Part shown: positions 1 to 8,420 of the stretch, in pieces
Layout: each line of letters opens with the position of its first letter
Position numbering within the stretch: position 1 is the stretch's first letter
Source: Methylomonas methanica
GTDB taxonomy: Bacteria > Pseudomonadota > Gammaproteobacteria > Methylococcales > Methylomonadaceae
Direction of reading: 5' to 3'
DNA length: 40,722 bases
Assembly: GCF_001644035.1 (NCBI RefSeq)
Contig: NZ_LUUG01000011.1
Coordinates: 1 to 40,722 of the forward strand
The notes under the pieces: generated by a model
The model's database searches: none
Seen by the model: only the letters and a program-made list of their open reading frames with translations
What the model was told of the DNA's origin: nothing
Translations under genes and position numbers: made by a program

Positions 1-1489
1 ATCCCCGCGGGTGCGGGGAACGCGCCGTCTTCGAAGGTGCCTGAATCCGTCGCGGCGGTTCATCCCCGCGGGTGCGGGGAACGCGTCATCAGTAATATTC
101 ATTTCAAGCGTCACATCGGTTCATCCCCGCGGGTGCGGGGAACGCGACGTATTGGGCCAGCGTGGTACGCCGCGTAACGGTTCATCCCCGCGGGTGCGGG
201 GAACGCATGCTGTTGAGATCCAGGATGTACAACTCAACCGGTTCATCCCCGCGGGTGCGGGGAACGCAGGCGAGGATACAACCAACTACGGCACGTTCTC
301 GGTTCATCCCCGCGGGTGCGGGGAACGCGATCAGCCATCACAGAATCGCCGTTAATTACGCGGTTCATCCCCGCGGGTGCGGGGAACGCTGATTAGTGTA
401 GCCATGGGGGCAGATTTAAATGCGGTTCATCCCCGCGGGTGCGGGGAACGCGGCGTGAAAGGCCAGTTGAAAATCCCGCAAACCGGTTCATCCCCGCGGG
501 TGCGGGGAACGCATGGACGCCTGCGCGTTGCTGATCGAGCAAACCGGTTCATCCCCGCGGGTGCGGGGAACGCATCGAATCACAGTGGGATCTGGGCGAC
601 GCCGGCGGTTCATCCCCGCGGGTGCGGGGAACGCTTTTTTTAAAATCATGATCTATTTTTGAATCGCGGTTCATCCCCGCGGGTGCGGGGAACGCTTAAA
701 TTTCAATTTGATGGTCAGCTCTGCCACTGGTTCATCCCCGCGGGTGCGGGGAACGCGGCAAGGGTGAGGGGATATGAAAACCGTTAGACGGTTCATCCCC
801 GCGGGTGCGGGGAACGCCACGGGGCGGGCCATCCGCCCCTTTTGTTTGTCGGTTCATCCCCGCGGGTGCGGGGAACGCCGATATCCATCGAGATCTGTTT
901 GTATTTATCGCGGTTCATCCCCGCGGGTGCGGGGAACGCCGATGGATGAAATTTTTAAAACGTTAGGGTGGCGGTTCATCCCCGCGGGTGCGGGGAACGC
1001 CAACGACAGCTATGTAGGCCTTCGGCATTTGCCGGTTCATCCCCGCGGGTGCGGGGAACGCTTCCGATAGCGGTATCACTGATTGGTATTCGTACGGTTC
1101 ATCCCCGCGGGTGCGGGGAACGCTTCATCGGTTAGCTCTTCAATCAAAAACATTTCGGTTCATCCCCGCGGGTGCGGGGAACGCGTATGGTCTGCCCTGA
1201 TTTGCCGCCCGATACCCGGTTCATCCCCGCGGGTGCGGGGAACGCATAAAAAAAGCGAAACGTCAACAGCCTGCGCGCGGTTCATCCCCGCGGGTGCGGG
1301 GAACGCTTTGTCGATGGGTGTTCTCTTACAACTGAATACGGTTCATCCCCGCGGGTGCGGGGAACGCTGATTTACATCACATTACAGTGACAGATTACAC
1401 GGTTCATCCCCGCGGGTGCGGGGAACGCCTCTCAACGTTAAGCCTTGAGCCCCCTGAATACGGTTCATCCCCGCGGGTGCGGGGAACGC
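1..1489 (-). CRISPR. Type I-E CRISPR array, 24 full repeats plus one cut repeat
   Basis: One 23-nt cut repeat at the window edge is followed by 24 full 29-nt repeats starting at 56, 117, 178, 239, 300, 361, 423, 484, 545, 606, 667, 728, 789, 850, 911, 972, 1033, 1095, 1156, 1217, 1278, 1339, 1400 and 1461. All spacers are 32 nt except two of 33 nt (390-422, 1062-1094). The plus-strand repeat begins CGGTTCATCCCC and ends GCGGGGAACGC, the reverse complement of the E. coli type I-E repeat, so crRNAs are read on the minus strand. The 5' handle is AUGAACCG and the stem is CCCCGC/GCGGGG. Repeats are identical apart from T for C at 728. No degenerate terminal repeat is seen, so the leader-distal end lies outside the window. 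Confidence 0.99.
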
Positions 1490-1658
1490 ACTAATCGTAA
1501 CTTATTGTTACGCATATAAAAATAACCCGGCTAAATTTCTACCGAATTTTTTGCCTTTTCCAAGTTGTTAAAAAGCCGACGAAACCGCTTACAGCGCCCT
1601 ATATCCCAGCAGGAATTTAGTGCGCATTTTATCCTCACCCCGGCCATCTCCCTGAGGG
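1490..1658 (-). promoter_or_regulatory. CRISPR leader
   Basis: This AT-rich stretch lies between the first repeat (ending at 1489) and the cas2 stop codon, where the type I-E leader is expected. On the minus strand a possible sigma70 promoter is TTGGAA (1558-1563), 16 bp, TAGAAA (1536-1541), which would start RNA about 40 nt before the first repeat. TAACAATAAGTTA (1498-1510 on the minus strand) differs at one base from the IHF consensus WATCAANNNNTTR and lies close to the first repeat; IHF bends the leader during spacer acquisition in E. coli. The same bases form a CGTAAC/GTTACG inverted repeat (1496-1512). The promoter and IHF calls are inferences from short motifs; the leader position is secure. 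Confidence 0.7.
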
Positions 1659-2850
<1,192 letters not shown>

Positions 2851-3030
2851 GTCGAACAGTCCTTATTCAAGTGACAAAGTAAGTAGTCGGCGCCAATCAA
2901 TCGCTAGGCAGGGGTTTGCTGGTTGCGTTGGCCATCCAAAATCGCATAGCCCGCCGGCAAAAAGCGCTTATCGCCGGTTTCAGTTCATTTCTTATTCGCG
3001 GTACGAGCAAAATCGATCCGGAAACAGCGG

Positions 3031-3282
3031 CGCATCCGCAGCATCCGTGCGCGCTTCCGAAGCCTTCGCGGACACCCACAGAAGGTTCGAGCGCACCTGC
3101 AAAGTATTCTATCGTACGCACGACAGGCTCGGATGCACGCCCGAAACGTTTGGAGGCACGCACAGACCGTTTGGCTGCGCGCCCAGAACGCGCGTCGGCG
3201 CCCCCGAAACGCTTGTGCGCACCGACGAAGCCTCGGTAAGCCACCACACAGCGGTCGGACACACTCCCAAGGCTACCCATTG
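3031..3282. repeat. Tandem array of about 12 degenerate 21-bp repeats
   Basis: Between cas1 and cas6e the sequence falls into twelve consecutive 21-bp units with no indels: 3031, 3052, 3073, 3094, 3115, 3136, 3157, 3178, 3199, 3220, 3241 and 3262. Units share a loose pattern such as CACGCCCGAAACGTTTGGAGG (its first bases and the central CGAAACG/TTTGG are best kept). Because 21 is a multiple of three, open frames run through the array on both strands; on the minus strand they read as heptads such as HKRFGGA and SKRFGRA. The last unit overlaps the cas6e stop codon (3273-3275). I see no ribosome-binding site or conserved protein, so I treat it as non-coding minisatellite-like DNA. The rest of the 2851-3272 gap holds nothing recognisable. 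Confidence 0.75.
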
Positions 3283-4163
3283 CCCGGTCGTCTTACCATC
3301 AGCAAGCCGCAACCAAAGGCCTTGGCCCGGCCCAGGCCGCCAAATAGGGTTTGACGGAATTTGTCCGGGTCGGTGATTTGCAGTTCCCCTGTGAAATCGA
3401 CCGAGCTGAAGCCGGATTTTTCGCCTTTTTTGGCGGTCTTTTGCTGCAAGCCGTGCCATGCGTGAGTGCTGTTTTGCAACTTGGGTAAACCGTCATCGCC
3501 GGCCAATAGCTCAAATCCGCAACGCACGCCTTGTTTGATCATCCAATTTTCCAGCGCTTGATCAACGCGAGCTTTGATCGCCCATTCCAGCTTGTCTGCC
3601 AAACCGGAAATTTGTCCCAAACGCTCGGCATAGTTTCGATCCTCGCTCAGCAATTCGGTCAGTTCAGTCTCCAGCGCTGCTCCGCCCTTCTCCAACAACA
3701 GTTTTTTGTAAACGCCTTTGTCCGTTTTGGCAGGTAAGGTACTCTCCAGACCGTGCGATTTGATCAACGACGTTAAAAACTGCAATTGTGCATCCATCGC
3801 CACGTCATGTTTTTTGCCTTGCCGGCTGATTACTGGATTAAGTCGACAATCAAATTGCAAACGCTGACCAACTGTCAATTGAGGATCGTATTCCTTACTC
3901 TCGACCTTAAACAAAGAACCTTCCGCCTCAACCGGTTTGGTTTGCGAAACGATGTAGTAAACCGGCTCTCCGCGTACTGTAGGCGATGACCCCAATTGCT
4001 CGCGGGCAATTTCTTCGCGGTAGAGAAAAGTCCGTTTGTCCTGTTCAGGAAACAAATCCCATAACAATTGATGGCAACCGTAAACATTGCCTTCCAACAC
4101 CCTCGCCAACTGCGACGATTTGTAAATATCCGGCCGTATCCTGACCCTGGAAAAATACATCAC
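3273..4163 (-). CDS. cas6e: Cascade subunit and crRNA endonuclease Cas6e
   Basis: The 296-residue RAMP protein cleaves pre-crRNA at the base of the repeat hairpin and stays bound to the 3' stem within Cascade. It starts MMYFSRVRIR, has the family's catalytic-histidine segment GCHQLLWDLFP (H31, equivalent to E. coli His20 and T. thermophilus His26), and ends with the glycine-rich RNA-binding loop GLGRAKAFGCGLLMV. It is about 100 residues longer than E. coli CasE, with the extra length mostly in the middle (roughly 100-220). It overlaps cas5e by 4 bp (ATGA). Its product should also process the pseudo-repeats at 8421-8510. Confidence 0.95.
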   Translation of the reverse strand: MMYFSRVRIRPDIYKSSQLARVLEGNVYGCHQLLWDLFPEQDKRTFLYREEIAREQLGSSPTVRGEPVYYIVSQTKPVEAEGSLFKVESKEYDPQLTVGQRLQFDCRLNPVISRQGKKHDVAMDAQLQFLTSLIKSHGLESTLPAKTDKGVYKKLLLEKGGAALETELTELLSEDRNYAERLGQISGLADKLEWAIKARVDQALENWMIKQGVRCGFELLAGDDGLPKLQNSTHAWHGLQQKTAKKGEKSGFSSVDFTGELQITDPDKFRQTLFGGLGRAKAFGCGLLMVRRPGNG

Positions 4164-4942
4164 TCGCCTCCCTGATAAAAATAATGTTCCTGCCGTGGCG
4201 CGAACTGCCAGCGTTTGCGTGACAAGGGTTGATCGTGACGAATACGGGTTTGCCGGCGTTGTAAATCGATGTCTTTGGCAAAGTCTTGTGGCTCGCCTTC
4301 CCAGTAATAATGCCGTTCACCACCGGCATTCAGCCAATAGGCGTCTTGCTGAACCGGCTGCCCCGCTGCGCCATCCACCTGCTTGCGCGGCAATAACGGT
4401 TTATGTAAATGGGCCTTGAACGCCGTCAACAAATCGGCTTGCTCCGTCAACAATTGTGGATTCAACGGCGCAGCCAGCGGACAAGACTTACGGCCCAGAT
4501 ACAAATGAAACAACGGCTTGCGCAGCTTTTCCTCGATCTGCATCAGGCTGAACGGTGCATCCGCCAAGGCGCGCAAAGCCACGACGGCCAAGGCATCGCT
4601 ACGGTATTCGCGGCTGGACAAAATCGTGCCCAGCCGCTCCTTACCCAACACCAATTCATCGCGGCGGGTGCGGTAAACGAACTTACCGGCAGAGTCCGGC
4701 ACTTGCGCGGTATGGTAATCGCGCAGCAATTGGCCGGTACTGAACACTTCGACCGCCACTTGGTAACTCTGCTGCAAGACGACTTGTTGCGCGTCGTCGC
4801 TTCGTTCTATGCCTAGCGCCGCGCCGACCAAACCCAATATCGCCGACTTGCTGGGGTAATTGGCGCTATGCCGGTTTTCGCCGACGGCGATTTCGCCCCA
4901 ACTTGCCAATGGCCCGTATAAACGGAATAACAATAGCTCCAC
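4160..4942 (-). CDS. cas5e: Cascade subunit Cas5e (CasD)
   Basis: The 260-residue RAMP protein caps the 5' handle of the crRNA in the type I-E Cascade and contacts Cse1. The N-terminus MELLLFRLYGPLASWG followed by HSANYPSKSAILGLVGAALG is the classic Cas5 signature. Downstream segments RDYHTAQVP, RRDELVL and LSSREYRSDA are also family-typical, and the FHLYLGRKSCPLA motif near residue 170 is characteristic of CasD. It starts 9 bp after the cas7e stop and overlaps cas6e by 4 bp, so all three are probably translationally coupled. Confidence 0.97.
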   Translation of the reverse strand: MELLLFRLYGPLASWGEIAVGENRHSANYPSKSAILGLVGAALGIERSDDAQQVVLQQSYQVAVEVFSTGQLLRDYHTAQVPDSAGKFVYRTRRDELVLGKERLGTILSSREYRSDALAVVALRALADAPFSLMQIEEKLRKPLFHLYLGRKSCPLAAPLNPQLLTEQADLLTAFKAHLHKPLLPRKQVDGAAGQPVQQDAYWLNAGGERHYYWEGEPQDFAKDIDLQRRQTRIRHDQPLSRKRWQFAPRQEHYFYQGGE

Positions 4943-4951
4943 GACCGGCTC

Positions 4952-6019
4952 CTATTGGCCTACGAAATCGAGCAATTCGGCCAGTGTGCCTTGGCGTTGT
5001 GACGGCAAGGCATTCATTTCATAACGAGTATCCGCGCAAGCGCCATAAACTTCGTCAAAGCTGTGGTTCTGCTCTTTCAACGCGGCGATGGCCTGAACGG
5101 CAAAATCATCAGCTTCCCGGCCAATAGGTTTCAAATACGCCACCGACAACGAACGCGGCTGCTGGTCGCCTTTTTCCGCCAACACGAAGGACGCATAAGC
5201 CCTGGACGCAAAGCTGTTTTGCTTGCCTTCCGGCGCGACTTTGACGGCGGCTTCGGTCAAGGCGCGTATCGCTTTATTGGCAAGCTCGGCGTTGCCGTCC
5301 AGATTTTTGATCAGCAACTCGCGATTGATGCAGATATAGGCGTAAAACAAGCCGGCGGCGAAGCGGGTTTCGCCGATGTGGGCAGCCCCCATGTCGTCCA
5401 GACCGCTGTTCAAATCGTCGACGGCGGTGAAATAATCGTCTTCGATCACCACCGGATGCACGCTGATGGCATGCGCCACTTGGCAGGCGGCTTCGATATT
5501 GTAGGCCGGACTGGATGCCAGCATGCGGCCGAACAAAGCAATATCCACCGCCTGCTCGTTGGCGCGCAGCAGATTCAATTCATCTTTTTCCGGCGCACGT
5601 TGCTCGGCAACCAGTTTTGCGGTCAATGAGTCCAACGCCGCCCTTTCCGCCGGACTAACATGTACCAACTGTTCGATTTCCAATTCGGCAAACGGATCGT
5701 TTTTATCGGCTTTTTTCAACGCACCGTATATACCGGCGATAGACTTGGTCCATTCCTTGGCGTCTTTTTCTTTAACGCCGCCTTCCAGCAACTTGTTGTA
5801 TACATCCAGGCCGAGCAATTTGGTGCGCGTACCCAAGTGACCGCCAACCGCTGCTTGGAACATATCCGAGGTGCGCCAGGTTCTTTTCAGACATTGCGAC
5901 GACACCCGCAGTCGGTCGTAGCCGCCCATCTTCGCGGTTTTCGGACTGCCTTGGTCGTCGCGGTTCAGGTTGGCGGGCGGGTAAGCGGTCAACAAATGCA
6001 ATTGAATGAAACGGCTCAT
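4952..6019 (-). CDS. cas7e: Cascade backbone subunit Cas7e (CasC)
   Basis: The 355-residue protein (E. coli CasC 363) polymerises as six copies along the crRNA spacer to form the Cascade backbone. In this fold every sixth crRNA base is flipped out, which bears on the pseudo-crRNA match described elsewhere. The N-terminus MSRFIQLHLLTAYPPANLNRDD and the segment KMGGYDRLRVSSQCLKR are diagnostic of CasC; AAHIGETRFAAGLFYAYICI and NSFASRAYASFVL follow. A strong Shine-Dalgarno (AAGGAG) lies upstream of the ATG, as suits the most abundant Cascade subunit. Confidence 0.97.
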   Translation of the reverse strand: MSRFIQLHLLTAYPPANLNRDDQGSPKTAKMGGYDRLRVSSQCLKRTWRTSDMFQAAVGGHLGTRTKLLGLDVYNKLLEGGVKEKDAKEWTKSIAGIYGALKKADKNDPFAELEIEQLVHVSPAERAALDSLTAKLVAEQRAPEKDELNLLRANEQAVDIALFGRMLASSPAYNIEAACQVAHAISVHPVVIEDDYFTAVDDLNSGLDDMGAAHIGETRFAAGLFYAYICINRELLIKNLDGNAELANKAIRALTEAAVKVAPEGKQNSFASRAYASFVLAEKGDQQPRSLSVAYLKPIGREADDFAVQAIAALKEQNHSFDEVYGACADTRYEMNALPSQRQGTLAELLDFVGQ

Positions 6020-6037
6020 GAATGTCTCTCCTTGAGT

Positions 6038-6601
6038 TTAATTTTTGGGTAAGGCGGTGAAATAGTCGGTGGCCCAGCGCACGGCAAGCCGGTCTTTCGG
6101 ATAGCGGCCTATGGGTTGATTGAATTCTTTGAGCCAATGAATAATGTCGTTGGCGAGCGAGACGACATTGGCAGTTTTGCCGAGTAATCGAATCGCGCGC
6201 AGCATGCGCCGGTAGAAATCTTCTACGGTCGGGCTTTTCTGCAATTGCTGAAAGCGCAACTCGCTCATCGGCGGCTTGGTTTTGTCTTTGGCTGAACCCA
6301 ACTGGGTTGCAAAGTGGGCGCTGGCGTCGTTGACTTCGACGTGCGCCAGCAAGCCGGCAATCGTCGCCGCGACCGGCAAGCGCTGATCGTCCGACACTTT
6401 TTGCGGGAAGCCGTCCGGCATTTGCCGCAAGAAATGGAAAAAAGCGTCGGTCAACAGTATGTCTTCCGGCGTTTCAGCGCGGCGCAAACGGGCGCGGTCG
6501 CCGCGGTTGCCGCCTCGATCACCGTCGTCGCCGCTCAACCAGCGATGCCATGCCAGCAAAGCCTTTAGCTCTTCCGGTGCTAGAAAATAGTTCTCGCTCA
6601 T
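6038..6601 (-). CDS. cse2: Cascade small subunit Cse2 (CasB, Cas11e)
   Basis: The 187-residue helical protein is the small subunit, present as a dimer along the belly of Cascade, where it stabilises the displaced strand of the R-loop. Family-typical stretches are LLAWHRWLSGD near the N-terminus, RARLRRAETPEDILL, and RMLRAIRLLGK towards the C-terminus. The ATG directly abuts the cse1 stop codon (TAA then ATG), implying coupled translation. It has a low-complexity GDDGDRGGNRGD insertion near residues 24-35. No catalytic activity is expected. Confidence 0.95.
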   Translation of the reverse strand: MSENYFLAPEELKALLAWHRWLSGDDGDRGGNRGDRARLRRAETPEDILLTDAFFHFLRQMPDGFPQKVSDDQRLPVAATIAGLLAHVEVNDASAHFATQLGSAKDKTKPPMSELRFQQLQKSPTVEDFYRRMLRAIRLLGKTANVVSLANDIIHWLKEFNQPIGRYPKDRLAVRWATDYFTALPKN

Positions 6602-8176
6602 TTAGGCAGCCTCCTCCGTTTTGGCGTGGGTTTTCAATTGCTTGATGATTTTGTTGCCGTGAAAACGGCTCAACATAGATTTTTTCGCGTTGATGATTCG
6701 TTTTAAATCGAGGTCTTCCGGCGTGGAGCTTAAAGTCGCGACTTCAAAAACCCCGATCATTTTCGATCTCAACGCTGCAAACCAATCGGCATATATTTCA
6801 GCCGAGGCCATACCGCGGTCGCCCGCTACGGTAGCTAAACGTTCCAACAGGCGGAAAAACTCTGCCTCGCTGGCTTGCCAAAATTGTGAGTCGATTTGAC
6901 TCATGTCGCCTTTGGCGTCTTCCGGGCGGCGAAACCACGCGGCTTTGACTTCGCTGCGCAGGATCTTCACGGTTTCTCGTGCCGCGTCGATTAACTCGCC
7001 CGCCCAAGCGATCAAATCGGATTGTTGTTGCGCCGACAGATAAAACACCGGAAACCTCGCTTCGTACCAGCAACGCGCCTTCATGTTGTCCATGTCGAAA
7101 CCGAAGCACCACAATGCGGCACCACCTCGATCAGCCAACATGCGACCGCGTTCCTGGTTGTAATGCCGAACAATCTGGGCGGCTTTGTCGCCGTTGCTGT
7201 CGTCCTGTAAGGCCAAGCCCAACCAATGCCGGTAACCTAAGCCGCCTTGCTGGCCTTTCAACGACAGGGGTGGATTGACTTTTTTCGGATCGTTACGGTA
7301 CGGCGTTAACGAATGTTGCCAAGCGCCGTCATAATTGGTGCCGTAGTTTTTGGTGCGGTATTCGCGGAACAGCGATTCGGCATGGCTTCCACACAAATCG
7401 CAACAGCCGGACTCAGAAGGCTCGCACAAGCGAATCCGCCGCGGCATGCCCCAATAAGCGTGCAACGGATGAACGTCGGCCGGCGTGGTGATTTGGCCTT
7501 TTTCGGAAGTACGGGTTCTGCCCATCCACGGTAAAACAGAAGCATCAAATATCTCTGCCGCTTGCAAGTCTTCTTGGTTGAACACATTCAACCAAAGCTT
7601 TTGCCATAACTTGGATTCGCTAGCCTTAGGGAGCACCAAAGTCGTCAACGGCCCGCCGCCGCGCAATCCTACCCGATGCCCGACACCGCCTGCGGGTGCA
7701 TTAGTCTGCAATGTAAACAAAGCAGAAGCCGCACAACTTGGGCATAGCTGGTTCGCCGAACCGCGTTTGATAAAATGATCGAGATTGTCTTTCAGGGTTT
7801 TGCCACCGGGCGCTTCGATCAATAATGCCGCGATAGGCTTTGCTTCACCGTCCGGCAATGCGAAATCCTGCAAAAATGCCGGGCCGTCATCGCTGGTCAA
7901 TTCGAACGCGGGCGAGAACGCGGCAAAACGGGCGTGCAATTCTTTTGAATCGGGCGCCTCTTCCCAATATTCCAACCATTGCTCTTCGTCTTCCGGTGCA
8001 AATCCGGTTTGCAGCAGACCAATCAGAAATTGATACAAAGCGCCTTGAAAATCCGGCCGCGGCGCATTGATTTCGATGACCGGGTTTTCGTTGTCGACGA
8101 TTTGCCACGGTGCAATCCAATCGTGTTGGCCGCTTTGGCGAATGACCGATATCCATGGGTCGGTAATTAAATTCAT
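6602..8176 (-). CDS. cse1: Cascade large subunit Cse1 (CasA, Cas8e)
   Basis: The 524-residue large subunit (E. coli 502) recognises the PAM and recruits Cas3. It begins MNLITDPWISV, the family signature. Two CxxC pairs, C145/C148 (LCPSCAAS) and C259/C262 (CCDLCGSH), probably bind zinc as in other Cse1 proteins. A strong Shine-Dalgarno GGAGG (8183-8187) lies 6 nt before the ATG. It is preceded by a 36-codon ORF and a 300-bp control region with a pseudo-CRISPR unit and its candidate target site, so its expression is likely subject to Cascade-mediated autoregulation. Confidence 0.97.
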   Translation of the reverse strand: MNLITDPWISVIRQSGQHDWIAPWQIVDNENPVIEINAPRPDFQGALYQFLIGLLQTGFAPEDEEQWLEYWEEAPDSKELHARFAAFSPAFELTSDDGPAFLQDFALPDGEAKPIAALLIEAPGGKTLKDNLDHFIKRGSANQLCPSCAASALFTLQTNAPAGGVGHRVGLRGGGPLTTLVLPKASESKLWQKLWLNVFNQEDLQAAEIFDASVLPWMGRTRTSEKGQITTPADVHPLHAYWGMPRRIRLCEPSESGCCDLCGSHAESLFREYRTKNYGTNYDGAWQHSLTPYRNDPKKVNPPLSLKGQQGGLGYRHWLGLALQDDSNGDKAAQIVRHYNQERGRMLADRGGAALWCFGFDMDNMKARCWYEARFPVFYLSAQQQSDLIAWAGELIDAARETVKILRSEVKAAWFRRPEDAKGDMSQIDSQFWQASEAEFFRLLERLATVAGDRGMASAEIYADWFAALRSKMIGVFEVATLSSTPEDLDLKRIINAKKSMLSRFHGNKIIKQLKTHAKTEEAA

Positions 8177-8198
8177 ACATTTCCTCCTTTTTTTGAAT

Positions 8199-8309
8199 TC
8201 ACATTTTCAGCGCCACGATTATTGCCAACACGAGAGCCAAGCAAATTACAGCCAATGGCGCAGGCGAAAAAGAATTTATGACACTTACAAACCCTTTAAT
8301 TTGATCCAT
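8199..8309 (-). CDS. Small hydrophobic membrane peptide upstream of cse1 (candidate CreT-like toxin)
   Basis: A 36-codon ORF reads MDQIKGFVSVINSFSP and then a continuous hydrophobic helix APLAVICLALVLAIIVALKM. A good Shine-Dalgarno GAGGG (8316-8320) lies 6 nt before the ATG (8307-8309). It is on the same strand as cse1, 22 bp before it, downstream of the promoters overlapped by the pseudo-crRNA target. Length and the single transmembrane segment with a charged tail resemble type I toxin-antitoxin peptides (TisB/Hok-like), and the position between cas genes next to a pseudo-crRNA is that of CreT in CreTA modules. The ORF and ribosome site are seen directly; toxicity and the CreT role are inference. 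It could instead be a harmless leader peptide. Confidence 0.6.
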   Translation of the reverse strand: MDQIKGFVSVINSFSPAPLAVICLALVLAIIVALKM

Positions 8310-8340
8310 AGCAGACCCTCATTTCGTATTCGACGGCGAA

Positions 8341-8397
8341 ATGATAACCTGTAAAAATAAAAAGTAAAGGCTTCTTTCTTATTAAAAAGGCATTATA
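8341..8397 (-). promoter_or_regulatory. Putative promoters of the Cascade operon
   Basis: Two sigma70-like candidates read towards cse1 on the minus strand. One is TTTACT (8363-8368), 16 bp, TATCAT (8341-8346), which would start RNA about 25 nt before the small ORF. The other is a perfect TATAAT -10 box (8392-8397) with only a weak -35 element at about 8415-8420. The candidate Cascade target (PAM 8367-8369, protospacer 8370-8401) overlaps the -35 of the first and covers the -10 of the second. Which of the two is used cannot be told from sequence. Confidence 0.5.
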
Positions 8398-8401
8398 TAA
8401 A
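8367..8401 (+). promoter_or_regulatory. Candidate Cascade target site (AAG PAM plus partial protospacer)
   Basis: AAG at 8367-8369 is the canonical type I-E PAM. It is followed at 8370-8384 by GCTTCTTTCTTATTA, identical to the first 15 nt of the pseudo-spacer starting at 8450 except at position 12 (A here, C there). Position 12 is one of the every-sixth bases that Cascade flips out, so the mismatch should cost little. Beyond position 15 the match falls to chance (20 of 32 overall). This pattern of full seed and PAM with a poor distal part is what favours stable binding without Cas3 cleavage. Confidence 0.75.
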
Positions 8402-8410
8402 TAAAACAGG

Positions 8411-8416
8411 TAGAAT
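8411..8416 (+). promoter_or_regulatory. Candidate -10 box for the pseudo-crRNA
   Basis: TAGAAT on the plus strand would place a transcription start at about 8423, right at the beginning of the first degenerate repeat (8421), as reported for creR and creA genes whose RNAs begin at the first pseudo-repeat. No convincing -35 hexamer is visible 16-18 bp upstream, so the call rests on one hexamer and its position. Confidence 0.35.
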
Positions 8417-8420
8417 ACAC

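Noticed and set aside
11-1370. Several open frames running through the CRISPR array with repeated FIPAGAGNA or VHPRGCGER peptides
   Set aside because: They are translations of the 29-nt repeats and 32-nt spacers, without start signals; the array explains them fully.
24-1460. Self-targeting spacers against genes in this window
   Set aside because: Reading the 24 spacers against the window by eye gave no convincing match, but this is not an exhaustive search.
2897-3280. A 127-codon frame on the minus strand (and overlapping plus-strand frames) between cas1 and cas6e
   Set aside because: The frames are open only because the 21-bp repeat unit is a multiple of three; there is no ribosome site and both strands look equally coding.
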